Assembly (NCBI RefSeq): GCF_002902665.1
Contig: NZ_PPRM01000025.1
Location: 1 to 64,000, forward strand
Origin: Macrococcoides caseolyticum
GTDB taxonomy: Bacteria; Bacillota; Bacilli; Staphylococcales; Staphylococcaceae
DNA: 64,000 nt
Direction of reading: 5' to 3'
In this document: in pieces, positions 17,325-26,034 of the stretch
Layout of the letters: the number at the start of each line of letters is the position of its first letter
Numbering within the stretch: position 1 is the stretch's first letter
Translations under genes and position numbers: made by a program
The notes under the pieces: model-generated
What the model saw: only the letters and a program-made list of their open reading frames with translations
The model's database searches: none
What the model was told of the DNA's origin: nothing

Positions 17325-18233
17325 TCAAAATAACTTATTCACCGGGGCAGTTAAGATCTTGAGTTTATTTGGAACAATTCTTACGTCAAGTGGGGTTACA
17401 AGATCGATTTCTCCGTCTACATCTACTGACAATTCTTCCTTTGTTTTCAGATAAACATGTTCTCCAGAGATATGTTCAATATTCTGACTGATTTCATTCC
17501 AGTTGACTTCTGATTTCTCGCCAATCATGTCTGTAAATATTTTAAGGCCGCTGTCTTTAAAGATGAATACATTGAGAGTGCCATCACTTGGTGAAAGTTC
17601 AGATAGTGGTATGCGATTTCCGCCGACAAACTGACCGTTTGCGATAACGATCATAGAAGAGGTGCCGTATGATTTATTGCCATCAACTTCAATTTCATAA
17701 TCGAAGAAAGTAGGGTTAGAAACATTTTTAATCATAGAGAGGAAGTAGCTGAACTTGCCAATTTTACTCTTGACTTGTGGATTGACCCCTTCAGAGTTAT
17801 CAACCATAAGCCCCATTCCTGCAAAGTTAAGTGCATAGCGTTCATTAGTCTTTAGCACATCATAATATGTAATTTCTGACTCGAGTAGCTGAGTAGCAGC
17901 ACGTACAGGATCCGGGTTTAGATTTAACGTTTTTGTGAAGTCATTAAATGTGCCACCTGGGAGGATTCCTATTAGTTTATGGTAGCCACCATCAATCATA
18001 CCATTAATCAGTTCATGTACAGTACCATCTCCACCAAGAATAAGGAATATATCATATGGTTGTGAAGACCGTGTAAGTAGTTCATAGATTTCACCTTGTT
18101 CTAAACTTCTGTAGATTGTTAGATGGGTAATCATCTGTGATAGATGCTTTGTAACCTCTCCGACGATTTCGTGTACATCACCTTGTCCTGCTTTATCGTG
18201 ATAAAATAATATGCCGTTATCAAATTTATGCAC
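17325..18233 (-). CDS. Diacylglycerol/sphingosine-kinase-like lipid kinase
   Basis: A 302-residue protein of the DAGK catalytic-domain family (DgkB/YegS/BmrU group). The nucleotide-binding motif LILGGDGTVHELINGM is clear, followed by IGILPGGTFNDFTKTL and the NFAGMGLMVD segment. The substrate may be diacylglycerol or another membrane lipid; DgkB recycles diacylglycerol left by LtaS. In frame, the start is GTG 18233 with AAGGTG just upstream; the nearby ATG is out of frame. It ends next to the long inverted repeat shared with the nucleotidase gene. Confidence 0.85.
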   Translation of the reverse strand: MHKFDNGILFYHDKAGQGDVHEIVGEVTKHLSQMITHLTIYRSLEQGEIYELLTRSSQPYDIFLILGGDGTVHELINGMIDGGYHKLIGILPGGTFNDFTKTLNLNPDPVRAATQLLESEITYYDVLKTNERYALNFAGMGLMVDNSEGVNPQVKSKIGKFSYFLSMIKNVSNPTFFDYEIEVDGNKSYGTSSMIVIANGQFVGGNRIPLSELSPSDGTLNVFIFKDSGLKIFTDMIGEKSEVNWNEISQNIEHISGEHVYLKTKEELSVDVDGEIDLVTPLDVRIVPNKLKILTAPVNKLF

Positions 18234-18289
18234 ATTGACACCTTCTTATTGTTATTTGTTATGTTATATTATATACCTCATTTGCCCAA

Positions 18290-18318
18290 ATTAAAAACAC
18301 AGCGCATAGGCGCTGTGT
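18290..18318 (-). terminator. Terminator after the first POT transporter gene
   Basis: Minus strand: ACACAGCGC - 4-nt loop - GCGCTGTGT stem (18297-18318) followed by TTTTTAA. Confidence 0.9.
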
Positions 18319-19830
18319 CTAGTGAATACCATCCATTTTCTTTGAAATCCATCTATTCATTAATAGTATGATGACAAATAGTATCATGGCAATGGTACCA
18401 ATAAAAATAAAGTATTTCGTATAACCAAGTGGTTCTATAAGTTTTACGAACTGTGCATTTAATCCCTGAGCTGTAGCATTCGATAAGAACCATAAGCTTA
18501 GCATCTGTGAATTAAATGCGACAGGTGCCAATTTAACAGATACGGAAGAACCTGTCGGTGATAAACATAATTCCCCGATAACACATAGTAAGAAAGATAG
18601 TACTAGCCATAATGGATTGATAAGATGTGTCTCGTTTTGTGTTAATGGAAGAATCATCACTAAGAAACTCAATCCTGCAAATAGAATCCCTAAAGTAAAT
18701 TTAAATGGTGTCGTTGGATTACGCTTACCTAATTTAATCCATAATGTAGAAATGACAGGTGCCAATATTACGATAAATAATGGATTTAATGATTGGAAGT
18801 ATGCAGCCGGCAACGTATAATCAATACCAAATAAAGGTTTCAAGTTCAGCTGGGTTCTCTCAGCTGCAAATAATGCCAGAGTATTTGCGCCTTGCTCCTG
18901 AATGACCCAGAACATTACACTCGCTAAGAACAAAGGAATATATGCAAGTAATCTTGAACGTTCAGTTGTTGTCACATCCTCGCTTCGATACATAGTGAAC
19001 CAGTAGACGATAGGAAGTACAATGCCGAGAATCGTTACGACGAATGAGAATGTATTAAATGTAAGGATTCCCATCATTAAAGTAACTACAATAATACTAA
19101 TAAGTGCAATTGCTACGATAACAATGTTTCTAGAGTAACGCTTCTTCTCTTCCCCTTGTAATAGGTTTGTAGGTTCATTCCCAACTAAACCGAGCGATTT
19201 ACGATTGAAGATGACGTATACGATTAATGCAAGTGCCATACCGAGGGCTGCTGCTAGAAATCCGATATGATAGTTATATTGTTTTTGAAGTGCACCAACA
19301 ATTAATGGGGAAAGAAAGGCCCCCATATTAACAGACATATAAAAAATCACAAAACCGCCATCCATACGGCTATCATTTTTATGATACAGTCCGCCGACGA
19401 CATTAGAAATATTGGGTTTCATCAATCCGGATCCTACAATAATTAAAAACATAGATGCTAGAAATGTGGGCACCCCAAACGGTAAGCTCATTGCAATATG
19501 TCCAAGCATAATTAATGTTGCCCCGTAGAGCAGAGCTTTTCGGGAACCAAGCAATCTGTCGGCGATCCAGCCACCTAAAATTCCGGTCATAAAGATCAAT
19601 GATCCATACATCGACCCAATACTTGCCGCAGTTGTCTTATCCATACCAAGTCCGCCGTTAGCAACAGTATCATACATGTAATAAATTAAGATTGCGCGCA
19701 TCCCATAATAACTGAAGCGTTCCCAAAACTCTACGAAGAATAGAATACCTAATCCTCTAGGATGTCCGAAGAAACCAGTCTGTGGTACACTTTCTACCAT
19801 TTCTTCACGGGAGTATCTCGTTGTTTCCAT
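18319..19830 (-). CDS. dtpT: Proton-dependent oligopeptide transporter (POT/PTR2), DtpT-like, copy 1
   Basis: A 503-residue transporter with about 14 helices that imports di- and tripeptides with protons. The POT hallmark FFVEFWERFSYYGMRAILIYYM (ExxERFxYY) lies near residue 30. Helix motifs GSGLMKPNISNVVGGLY and the late ELCLSPTGSSVSVKLAP segment are typical. GAAGGTGA precedes the ATG. Its promoter region carries a 14/15 match to the CodY box, so uptake is probably repressed when branched-chain amino acids and GTP are plentiful. A second POT gene lies directly upstream on the same strand, but with its own terminator. Confidence 0.92.
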   Translation of the reverse strand: METTRYSREEMVESVPQTGFFGHPRGLGILFFVEFWERFSYYGMRAILIYYMYDTVANGGLGMDKTTAASIGSMYGSLIFMTGILGGWIADRLLGSRKALLYGATLIMLGHIAMSLPFGVPTFLASMFLIIVGSGLMKPNISNVVGGLYHKNDSRMDGGFVIFYMSVNMGAFLSPLIVGALQKQYNYHIGFLAAALGMALALIVYVIFNRKSLGLVGNEPTNLLQGEEKKRYSRNIVIVAIALISIIVVTLMMGILTFNTFSFVVTILGIVLPIVYWFTMYRSEDVTTTERSRLLAYIPLFLASVMFWVIQEQGANTLALFAAERTQLNLKPLFGIDYTLPAAYFQSLNPLFIVILAPVISTLWIKLGKRNPTTPFKFTLGILFAGLSFLVMILPLTQNETHLINPLWLVLSFLLCVIGELCLSPTGSSVSVKLAPVAFNSQMLSLWFLSNATAQGLNAQFVKLIEPLGYTKYFIFIGTIAMILFVIILLMNRWISKKMDGIH

Positions 19831-19851
19831 AATTTCACCTTCCGTAATAAA

Positions 19852-19866
19852 AATATTCTGAAAATT
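19852..19866 (-). promoter_or_regulatory. CodY box in the leader of the first POT transporter gene
   Basis: The 15-mer (minus AATTTTCAGAATATT) matches the CodY consensus AATTTTCWGAAAATT at 14 of 15 positions. It lies just downstream of the predicted start site, where binding would block transcription. A weaker second box, centred near 19879, forms an inverted repeat with it. Confidence 0.72.
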
Positions 19867-19885
19867 ATTGTTATTTCAGAATATA

Positions 19886-19914
19886 ATTTTACAATCGACG
19901 TTAATATCATTCAA
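19886..19914 (-). promoter_or_regulatory. Promoter of the first POT transporter gene
   Basis: Minus strand TTGAAT (19914-19909), 17-nt spacer, TAAAAT (19891-19886). The remaining AT-rich sequence to 20058 shows nothing else I can name. Confidence 0.7.
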
Positions 19915-20056
19915 TAACTTTTTTAAAAGACGAAATTTTCGAAAAGTTGATAAACTAGTTTTATTTGAAGAGTTAAAGTGTTATGTTCTAATTTCTAATA
20001 TAATATATTAATCATAATATGTAATCTTCATATAATAATTTCACGATATTTTGCAA

Positions 20057-20100
20057 ATCAAAAACACCCTCAAAGCATTCAGTATACTTTAAGGGTGTTT
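20057..20100 (-). terminator. Terminator after the second POT transporter gene
   Basis: Minus strand AAACACCCT stem with AGGGTGTTT (20092-20100 and 20062-20070), with additional CTTT/AAAG pairing inside, followed by TTTTTGA. Confidence 0.85.
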
Positions 20101-20115
20101 AAATTTATAAAATTA

Positions 20116-21630
20116 CTAGTGGATTCCTTTCATGAAGCGTTTCATAAAAGGACTTACAATAAGGAGTACGATTCCTAATCCGATTGTAACCATTCCGATG
20201 TTACCGAAGTAAGTTGCGTTATTAACAGTATCGTAATATTTAACGAGTACTTGACCATTAAACAACTGCGCAACTGTATTTGCTAAGAACCATATACTCA
20301 TCATCTGAGATGTAAATGCGCTAGGCGCAAGTTTTGTTGTTACTGATAAGCCAGTAGGTGATAAGCAAAGCTCAGCCATTGTTACTAGCAAGTAGCTTAA
20401 TACTAACCAGGCTGGATTCATTAAAGTGTCGCCGTTATGTGTTAATGGATAAACCATTACGACATAACTGAAACCTGCTAAAAATAATGCGATACTGAAC
20501 TTCACTACTGTTGGTGGATTAAATCGTCCGAGTTTTACCCATAACCACGCAAATAGTGGTGCAAGTGTCACTATAAATAATGGGTTTAGTGACTGGAACC
20601 AGGCTGGTGGAATTACAAAGTTAATGGCACCATTTGTCACTTTAGCTAAATCTAGCTGTGTATTTTTATCGGCAAATGCAGCAAGGATTGTTGAACCTTG
20701 CTCCTGAATCGACCAGAATACAACAGATGCTAAGAATAGCGGAATATATGCTGCTACACGTGATTTCTCTTCGGATGTCGTCTTTTTCGATACGAACATC
20801 ATAATAAAGTAAACAGCTGGCAGACCAATACCTAATGCTGTTACGAGTGACATAAACGTTTGTAAGTTTAAGTTGCCAGTAAGTTGTGCAAATAAGAAAT
20901 AAATTACAAAGGCAATAACAATTACTGTTACATATGTAATTGTTTTCTTTTTATCTTCAGGTGTTATCGGGTTTGGGATATCCAATCCTGATAGTCCTAA
21001 AGTAGGTTTAGCACGTAGCACATAAATAATTAGTCCAAAGAACATCCCGACAGCTGCAACCGCAAATCCGTAATGGAATCCGGCATTTTTCTGTAACCAG
21101 CCGACAATTAATGGTGAAATAAATGCCCCTAAATTAATAGACATTACAAATAGCGTGAATGCTGCATCTACTTTCGGATCGTTCTTCTCATAAATTTCTC
21201 CGACGTTTGAAGAAATATTTGGTTTAAGCAATCCTGTACCTAAAATGATAAACAATAGTGCTACAAGTAATAAGGTGAAGTTATTCGGTAGAGATAGTAA
21301 TATATGACCGATCATGATGAGAATCGCACCGTATAATATGGCTTTTCGTGTTCCGATAATTCGGTCAGCAAGCCATGCGCCTACAACGCCACTCATATAG
21401 ATCATCGCGCCATATATGGATACGATTTGTAATGCAAGTGCATCGGGTAATCCGAACCCGCCATCTTTAACAGAATAATATAAGTAATAAACTAATATTG
21501 CTTTCATTCCATAATAACTGAAACGTTCCCAGAACTCAGTTATCATAAGTGTAAACAGGCCCTTAGGATGTCCAAAGAATCCAGTTCTCGGCATACTATT
21601 TACAATTTCTTCCCTTGTATGTTGAGACAT
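20116..21630 (-). CDS. Proton-dependent oligopeptide transporter (POT/PTR2), DtpT-like, copy 2
   Basis: A 504-residue POT transporter clearly paralogous to its downstream neighbour. It has the ITEFWERFSYYGMKAILVYYL hallmark, GTGLLKPNISSNVGEIYEK, and AELCLSPTGLSVTTKLAPSAF. Like copy 1 it should take up di-/tripeptides with protons. The loop sequences and central region differ, so the two may prefer different peptides. GGGGGA lies before the ATG. A strong promoter is present at 21672-21700, but no good CodY box is seen; a weak 12/15 match sits just upstream of the -35. Confidence 0.92.
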   Translation of the reverse strand: MSQHTREEIVNSMPRTGFFGHPKGLFTLMITEFWERFSYYGMKAILVYYLYYSVKDGGFGLPDALALQIVSIYGAMIYMSGVVGAWLADRIIGTRKAILYGAILIMIGHILLSLPNNFTLLLVALLFIILGTGLLKPNISSNVGEIYEKNDPKVDAAFTLFVMSINLGAFISPLIVGWLQKNAGFHYGFAVAAVGMFFGLIIYVLRAKPTLGLSGLDIPNPITPEDKKKTITYVTVIVIAFVIYFLFAQLTGNLNLQTFMSLVTALGIGLPAVYFIMMFVSKKTTSEEKSRVAAYIPLFLASVVFWSIQEQGSTILAAFADKNTQLDLAKVTNGAINFVIPPAWFQSLNPLFIVTLAPLFAWLWVKLGRFNPPTVVKFSIALFLAGFSYVVMVYPLTHNGDTLMNPAWLVLSYLLVTMAELCLSPTGLSVTTKLAPSAFTSQMMSIWFLANTVAQLFNGQVLVKYYDTVNNATYFGNIGMVTIGLGIVLLIVSPFMKRFMKGIH

Positions 21631-21671
21631 TTAATTTCCCCCTTCAAATTTAAATACTATAACAAGATAAT

Positions 21672-21700
21672 ATTGTACACCTAAAAGAATATTTAGACAA
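21672..21700 (-). promoter_or_regulatory. Promoter of the second POT transporter gene
   Basis: Minus strand TTGTCT (21700-21695), 17-nt spacer, TACAAT (21677-21672), about 40 nt before the ATG. Confidence 0.75.
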
Positions 21701-21743
21701 TTCGAATTTTGAAATAATTATAAAAAGAATATAAATAATAAAA

Positions 21744-21783
21744 ATAACGAAGCAGAGATTTTGAACTCTCTCAGCTTCGTTAT
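21744..21783 (-). terminator. Terminator after queF
   Basis: ATAACGAAGC (21744-21753) pairs with GCTTCGTTAT (21774-21783), with an additional AGAG/CTCT inner pair. On the minus strand TTTTATTATTT follows. Confidence 0.82.
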
Positions 21784-21789
21784 ACTGTG

Positions 21790-22287
21790 CTATCTATTTG
21801 TAATCGTTTCAGGGTATAAATCATGATTCATCAGACGATAAGATGCCATTTCTTCATATTTTGTTCCTGGACGTCCGTAGTTCGTATATGGATCAATTGA
21901 AATACCACCACGCGGTGTGAACTTACCCCATACTTCAATATAGTGTGGATCTATAAGTTCAATTAAATCATTCATAATAATATTCATACAGTCTTCATGA
22001 AAATCTCCGTGGTTTCTGAAACTGAATAAGTATAGTTTTAATGACTTTGATTCAACCATCTTGATATTCGGAATATAGCTGATATAAATTGCAGCGAAAT
22101 CGGGTTGTCCTGTAATCGGACATAAGCTTGTGAACTCCGGGCAGTTAAACTTAACAAAATAGTCACGACCTTGATGTTTGTTATCAAATGACTCTAGTAT
22201 TGTCTTGTCATATTCATATAAATATTTATTGTTCTGATTACCAAGTAACGTAATATCCTGTAATTCTTCCTTTTGTCTTCCTGACAT
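21790..22287 (-). CDS. queF: NADPH-dependent 7-cyano-7-deazaguanine reductase QueF
   Basis: QueF reduces the nitrile of preQ0 to the amine preQ1, the step after QueC. The 165-residue length is that of the short type I enzyme. The active-site cysteine is in [14 protein letters not shown]. The QueF motif [21 protein letters not shown] follows, with the glutamate and catalytic aspartate. The gene lies about 20 kb from queCDE, just behind an EamA transporter gene with a 9-nt gap, so the two are co-transcribed. No preQ1 riboswitch is visible upstream of this pair. Confidence 0.95.
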   Translation of the reverse strand: MSGRQKEELQDITLLGNQNNKYLYEYDKTILESFDNKHQGRDYFVKFNCPEFTSLCPITGQPDFAAIYISYIPNIKMVESKSLKLYLFSFRNHGDFHEDCMNIIMNDLIELIDPHYIEVWGKFTPRGGISIDPYTNYGRPGTKYEEMASYRLMNHDLYPETITNR

Positions 22288-22296
22288 AATAGCCTC

Positions 22297-23154
22297 CTAT
22301 TGAATCTGTTTTACTTTTGCTTTGACGAACATATAGTAACTCGCAAAGAATATTATAATATATCCGAGATAACTAAGTAAGTCTGGTGTTTCATTAAATA
22401 ATATAAATCCTATAATTGCGCTGAATAATACAGTCGTATAAAAGAATATCGAAATATCTTTCGCTGGTGCATAGCTATATGCGATTGTTAATCCGAATTG
22501 CCCAAGCGTAGCAAATACACCGGATAAGATCAGGTAGATGATCTGCGCATTTGTCATGGGCTGATATGTCAGCAATGTGAGTGGGATAAGCACAAATGTC
22601 GATACGAAAGAAAAGTAAAAGACAGTCGTATAGAACTTCTCTTTTGAACCAAGTACACGTAATGTAGTATAGGCAAGCCCTGCAAACATTGCACCAAGGA
22701 CACCTATTATGGCAATATACATATCTGAACTGAAATTCGGTTTAATGATAAATAGAGCACCGATAAATGCAATTATCATACTGATGAATTGATACTTTTT
22801 AATATATTCCTGTAAAAACCATGCACAGAATAAAATAGTGAAGAATGGACTGAGCTTATTCAGCATATCTGCATCACTTAACACCATGCGATCGATTGCA
22901 TAATAGTTAAGAAGTACGCCAATCATCCCAAAGGTACTTCTTAAAATAAGCGTTAACTGGTTCTCTCTACGACCAAAAAGAGGCGCTTTATATTTATATA
23001 CGAAATAGAGCGGAAGAATCATCCCGATAATATTACGAAATAGTGATTTTTGTATGACAGGTAAGTCTCCAGAGAGCTTTACGAAGGCACCCATCAAACT
23101 GAAGCCAACGGAAGCGGCAACTAACCATAAAATTCCTTTTATTTTATCATTCAT
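22297..23154 (-). CDS. EamA/DMT-superfamily transporter, co-transcribed with queF
   Basis: A 285-residue membrane protein with about ten helices and two EamA repeats (first starting KGILWLVAASVGFSLMGAFVKL, second near AIIGVLGAMFAGLAYTTLRVLG). DMT transporters export or import small metabolites; the substrate is not readable. The 9-nt gap to queF makes a two-gene unit, which raises the idea of a link to deazaguanine or purine-like compounds, but no direct evidence supports it. GGAGG lies before the ATG, only about a dozen bases from the predicted start site. Confidence 0.85.
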   Translation of the reverse strand: MNDKIKGILWLVAASVGFSLMGAFVKLSGDLPVIQKSLFRNIIGMILPLYFVYKYKAPLFGRRENQLTLILRSTFGMIGVLLNYYAIDRMVLSDADMLNKLSPFFTILFCAWFLQEYIKKYQFISMIIAFIGALFIIKPNFSSDMYIAIIGVLGAMFAGLAYTTLRVLGSKEKFYTTVFYFSFVSTFVLIPLTLLTYQPMTNAQIIYLILSGVFATLGQFGLTIAYSYAPAKDISIFFYTTVLFSAIIGFILFNETPDLLSYLGYIIIFFASYYMFVKAKVKQIQ

Positions 23155-23172
23155 ATGTGTCCTCCTCTGTCA

Positions 23173-23201
23173 GTAATATGAATATATTTTCAATAATTCA
23201 A
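23173..23201 (-). promoter_or_regulatory. Promoter of the EamA-queF unit
   Basis: Minus strand TTGAAT (23201-23196), 17-nt spacer, TATTAC (23178-23173). The resulting leader is very short and leaves no room for a riboswitch. Confidence 0.6.
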
Positions 23202-23237
23202 GTACAAAATTTCTTACGTTTATCAAAGTGAGTAATA

Positions 23238-23271
23238 GCAAAGGGTTGCTCGTTTTCTTCAAAAGTCAACC
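23238..23271. repeat. Unassigned inverted repeat in the EamA-nrdI gap
   Basis: This lies in the 359-bp gap between the EamA gene and nrdI. AGGGTTG pairs with CAACCCT around an 18-nt interior that itself holds TTTT/AAAA. No T-run follows on either strand, so it is not an ordinary terminator. It lies upstream of the nrd promoter and outside the predicted EamA transcript. The rest of the gap holds the two divergent promoters and the NrdR boxes. Confidence 0.4.
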
Positions 23272-23303
23272 CTAAAAATAAAAAAAATTACAAGGTTTAA
23301 ACG

Positions 23304-23331
23304 TTGAAAACCCCTTTATAAATGCTATAAT
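23304..23331 (+). promoter_or_regulatory. Promoter of the nrdIEF operon
   Basis: TTGAAA (23304-23309), 16-nt spacer, TATAAT (23326-23331). The start would fall near 23338, giving a leader of about 175 nt containing the NrdR boxes. Confidence 0.65.
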
Positions 23332-23364
23332 TATTCGTATATCTTGTGGTTGTCTAGAAATATA

Positions 23365-23411
23365 CCACTATATATTGTGTTCGGTATTGATACGAACACA
23401 ATACTTGCGAA
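23365..23411 (+). promoter_or_regulatory. NrdR box pair controlling nrdIEF
   Basis: Box 1 (23365-23380) is CCACTATATATTGTGT, 15/16 against the NrdR consensus acaCwAtATaTwGtgt. Exactly 31 bp later, 23396-23411 begins ACACAATA with an intact left half and a poor right half. A spacing of about three helical turns is the known arrangement for the repressor NrdR, which senses dATP/ATP. Confidence 0.7.
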
Positions 23412-23513
23412 TTGCTAAAAGTCAAGCACATAATACATAATTTTTTGGGTAGTTATACATGTGATTCTAATATTATTGTTCGCAACTGCTTTTTAAATGA
23501 GAGGAGTGATATT

Positions 23514-23903
23514 ATGCTCATCGTCTATTATTCGCTCACTGGAAATGTGAAACGTTTTATACAGAAAACAAAGTATACAAATACATTAACTCTGGATCAG
23601 GCGGAAGGTATAAATGAACCGTATATCATTGTAACAGGAACAATAGGGTTTGGCGAGATACCGGATCCAGTTAGACAGTTTCTGGACCGTCACAGTGCAA
23701 ATTTATTAGCTGTAGCAGCCAGTGGTAACAGAAACTGGGGTCAGAATTATGCACGTGCAGGAGACTTGATAAGTAGTACGTATCATGTACCATTATTAAT
23801 GAAGTTTGAACTACACGGTAATGATAATGATGTGAAAGAATTTAATATAAAGGTGGAAGAAATCAGTGAATATCATACAAGAGAAACAGTACAATCATAT
23901 TGA
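23514..23903 (+). CDS. nrdI: Ribonucleotide reductase flavodoxin NrdI
   Basis: NrdI is the flavodoxin-like protein that supplies oxidant to assemble the manganese-tyrosyl radical cofactor of NrdF in class Ib reductases. The sequence begins MLIVYYSLTGNVKRFI, with the FMN phosphate loop SLTGN, and has the glycine-rich TGTIGFGEIPDPV and ASGNRNWGQNYARAGD segments. GAGGAG precedes ATG 23514, which fixes the start despite a longer open frame. The end overlaps nrdE by 38 bases, as in other staphylococcal-type nrd operons. Length is 129 residues. Confidence 0.95.
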   Translation: MLIVYYSLTGNVKRFIQKTKYTNTLTLDQAEGINEPYIIVTGTIGFGEIPDPVRQFLDRHSANLLAVAASGNRNWGQNYARAGDLISSTYHVPLLMKFELHGNDNDVKEFNIKVEEISEYHTRETVQSY

Positions 23904-25971
23904 ACTTAATAACCAGGTTACGAAACGTCGAGAAGATGGCTTCTTTGATATTGATAAAGATCAAGAAGCACTTAAAGTTTACTTAGAAGAAATAAAAGAT
24001 AAAACGATAACATTTGACACACCGATTGCACGTCTTAAGTACCTCGTTGAACAAGATTTTTATTATGATTTATTTAATGAGTATAACGAAACAGATTTGA
24101 ATGATATTATCAAGTATGCACATGACATTGAATTCAACTTTGCCAGTTATATGTCAGCAAGTAAATTCTTTAAAGATTACGCATTGAAAACAAATGATAA
24201 ACAGCAATATCTAGAAGATTATAAAGAGCATGTTATCATCGTAAGCCTATATTTAGCTAAAGGTGATGTAAATAAGGCGAAACAATTAATCTCTGCGATG
24301 ATTGAGCAACGTTATCAACCAGCGACACCTACATTTTTAAATGCTGGTCGTGCAAGACGCGGTGAGCTTGTATCTTGTTTCTTGCTAGAAGTAGATGATA
24401 GTTTAAATTCCATCAACTATATCGACTCAACTGCGAAACAATTATCTAAAATTGGTGGCGGTGTTGCAATCAACTTGTCAAAGTTACGTGCAAGAGGAGA
24501 AGCGATCAAAGGCATTAAAGGTGTGGCTAAAGGTGTGTTACCTGTAGCTAAAGCGCTCGAAGGTGGATTTAGTTATGCAGACCAGCTAGGACAACGTCCA
24601 GGTGCAGGTGCTGTATACTTAAACATCTTCCATTATGATGTGCTTGAGTTCTTAGATACGAAAAAAGTAAATGCTGATGAGGACTTACGTTTATCGACGA
24701 TTTCTACTGGACTTATCGTACCAAGTAAATTCTTTGATTTAGCGAAAGAGGGCAAAGATTTCTTTATGTTTGCACCACATACAGTTGAGCGTGAATATGG
24801 TTTAACGCTAGACGATCTAAACATTGATGAAATGTATGACGAACTTGTAGCAAACCCAAATATTATGAAGAAATCTAAAGATGCGCGTGAAATGTTAAAC
24901 TTGATTGCTCAAACGCAACTTCAGTCGGGTTATCCATACTTAATGTTTAAGGATAATGCGAACAAAGTGCATGCAAATTCGAATATCGGTCAGATTAAGA
25001 TGAGCAATTTATGTACAGAGATCTTCCAGTTACAAGAAACATCTATTATTAATGATTATGGCACTGAAGATGAAATCAAACGAGATATTTCATGTAACTT
25101 AGGATCATTGAATATTGTGAATGTAATGGAATCTAAGAAATTTAAAGATTCAGTACATACTGGTATGGATGCACTTACAACTGTAAGCGATGAAGCGGAT
25201 ATTAAAAATGCACCAGGTGTCGCGAAAGCGAACCGTGAGTTACATTCGGTTGGTTTAGGGGTCATGAACCTGCATGGCTATTTAGCTAAAAACCAAATCG
25301 GTTATGAATCAGAGGAAGCGAAAGAATTTGCTGCGACGTTCTTTATGATGCTGAACTTCTATTCTTTACAACGTTCTATGGAAATCGCAATGGAACGTAA
25401 CGAAACGTTTGCTGACTTTGAAAAATCAGATTATGCATCTGGTAAGTACTTTGATAAATACGTTGCAACAGATTTTCGCCCGAAATCTGACAAAGTGACT
25501 GCATTATTTGAGGGTATCGACATGCCATCTCCGGAAGATTGGGCAGACTTAAAGGATAAAGTAATGAAGAATGGTCTATTCCATGCGTATCGTTTAGCGA
25601 TTGCGCCGACACAAAGCATTTCTTATGTACAAAATGCAACGAGTTCTGTAATGCCGATTGTTGACCAGATTGAGCGTAGAACATATGGTAATGCTGAAAC
25701 ATTCTATCCGATGCCATTTTTATCACCTGAGACGATGTGGTTCTACAAATCAGCATTCAATACGGATCAAATGAAGTTGATTGATTTAATTGCAACGATT
25801 CAGGAACATGTAGATCAGGGTATTAGTACAATCTTATTTGTAAATAGTGACATATCTACGAGAGAGCTTGCAAGACTTTATGTTTATGCGCATCATAAAG
25901 GATTAAAGTCGCTTTACTACACAAGAAATAAATTATTAAGTGTAGAAGAATGTACTAGCTGTGCAATTTAA
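23866..25971 (+). CDS. nrdE: Class Ib ribonucleoside-diphosphate reductase alpha subunit NrdE
   Basis: The large catalytic subunit, 701 residues, reduces ribonucleoside diphosphates. It begins with a GTG preceded by AGGTGG, giving MNIIQEKQYNHIELNN. Landmarks are ATPTFLNAGRARRGELVSCFLLEVDDS (first redox cysteine), the glycine-rich KIGGGVAINLSKLRARGEAIKG, the active-site NLCTEIFQ segment and the second cysteine region ISCNLGSLN. The C-terminal redox pair ECTSCAI accepts electrons from an NrdH-type glutaredoxin. The short N-terminus lacks an ATP-cone activity site, as expected for class Ib. Confidence 0.97.
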   Translation: MNIIQEKQYNHIELNNQVTKRREDGFFDIDKDQEALKVYLEEIKDKTITFDTPIARLKYLVEQDFYYDLFNEYNETDLNDIIKYAHDIEFNFASYMSASKFFKDYALKTNDKQQYLEDYKEHVIIVSLYLAKGDVNKAKQLISAMIEQRYQPATPTFLNAGRARRGELVSCFLLEVDDSLNSINYIDSTAKQLSKIGGGVAINLSKLRARGEAIKGIKGVAKGVLPVAKALEGGFSYADQLGQRPGAGAVYLNIFHYDVLEFLDTKKVNADEDLRLSTISTGLIVPSKFFDLAKEGKDFFMFAPHTVEREYGLTLDDLNIDEMYDELVANPNIMKKSKDAREMLNLIAQTQLQSGYPYLMFKDNANKVHANSNIGQIKMSNLCTEIFQLQETSIINDYGTEDEIKRDISCNLGSLNIVNVMESKKFKDSVHTGMDALTTVSDEADIKNAPGVAKANRELHSVGLGVMNLHGYLAKNQIGYESEEAKEFAATFFMMLNFYSLQRSMEIAMERNETFADFEKSDYASGKYFDKYVATDFRPKSDKVTALFEGIDMPSPEDWADLKDKVMKNGLFHAYRLAIAPTQSISYVQNATSSVMPIVDQIERRTYGNAETFYPMPFLSPETMWFYKSAFNTDQMKLIDLIATIQEHVDQGISTILFVNSDISTRELARLYVYAHHKGLKSLYYTRNKLLSVEECTSCAI

Positions 25972-25979
25972 ACAAGATT

Positions 25980-26001
25980 AAAGGCTGAGCAATCAGCCTT
26001 T
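25980..26001 (+). repeat. Small hairpin between nrdE and nrdF
   Basis: AAAGGCTGA - GCAA loop - TCAGCCTTT. No T-run follows, so it should not stop transcription fully. It may protect or process the mRNA and tune nrdE against nrdF. Confidence 0.6.
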
Positions 26002-26034
26002 AAAATATGTATAACAATAAAAAGGACTGAAATT

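Noticed and set aside
23238-23290. A preQ1 or other riboswitch upstream of the EamA-queF unit
   Set aside because: The hairpin lacks the preQ1 core sequence and lies upstream of the predicted promoter, so it would not be transcribed with these genes.
25376-25756. 126-residue minus-strand frame inside nrdE
   Set aside because: Complete overlap with a highly conserved nrdE region and no ribosome binding site.
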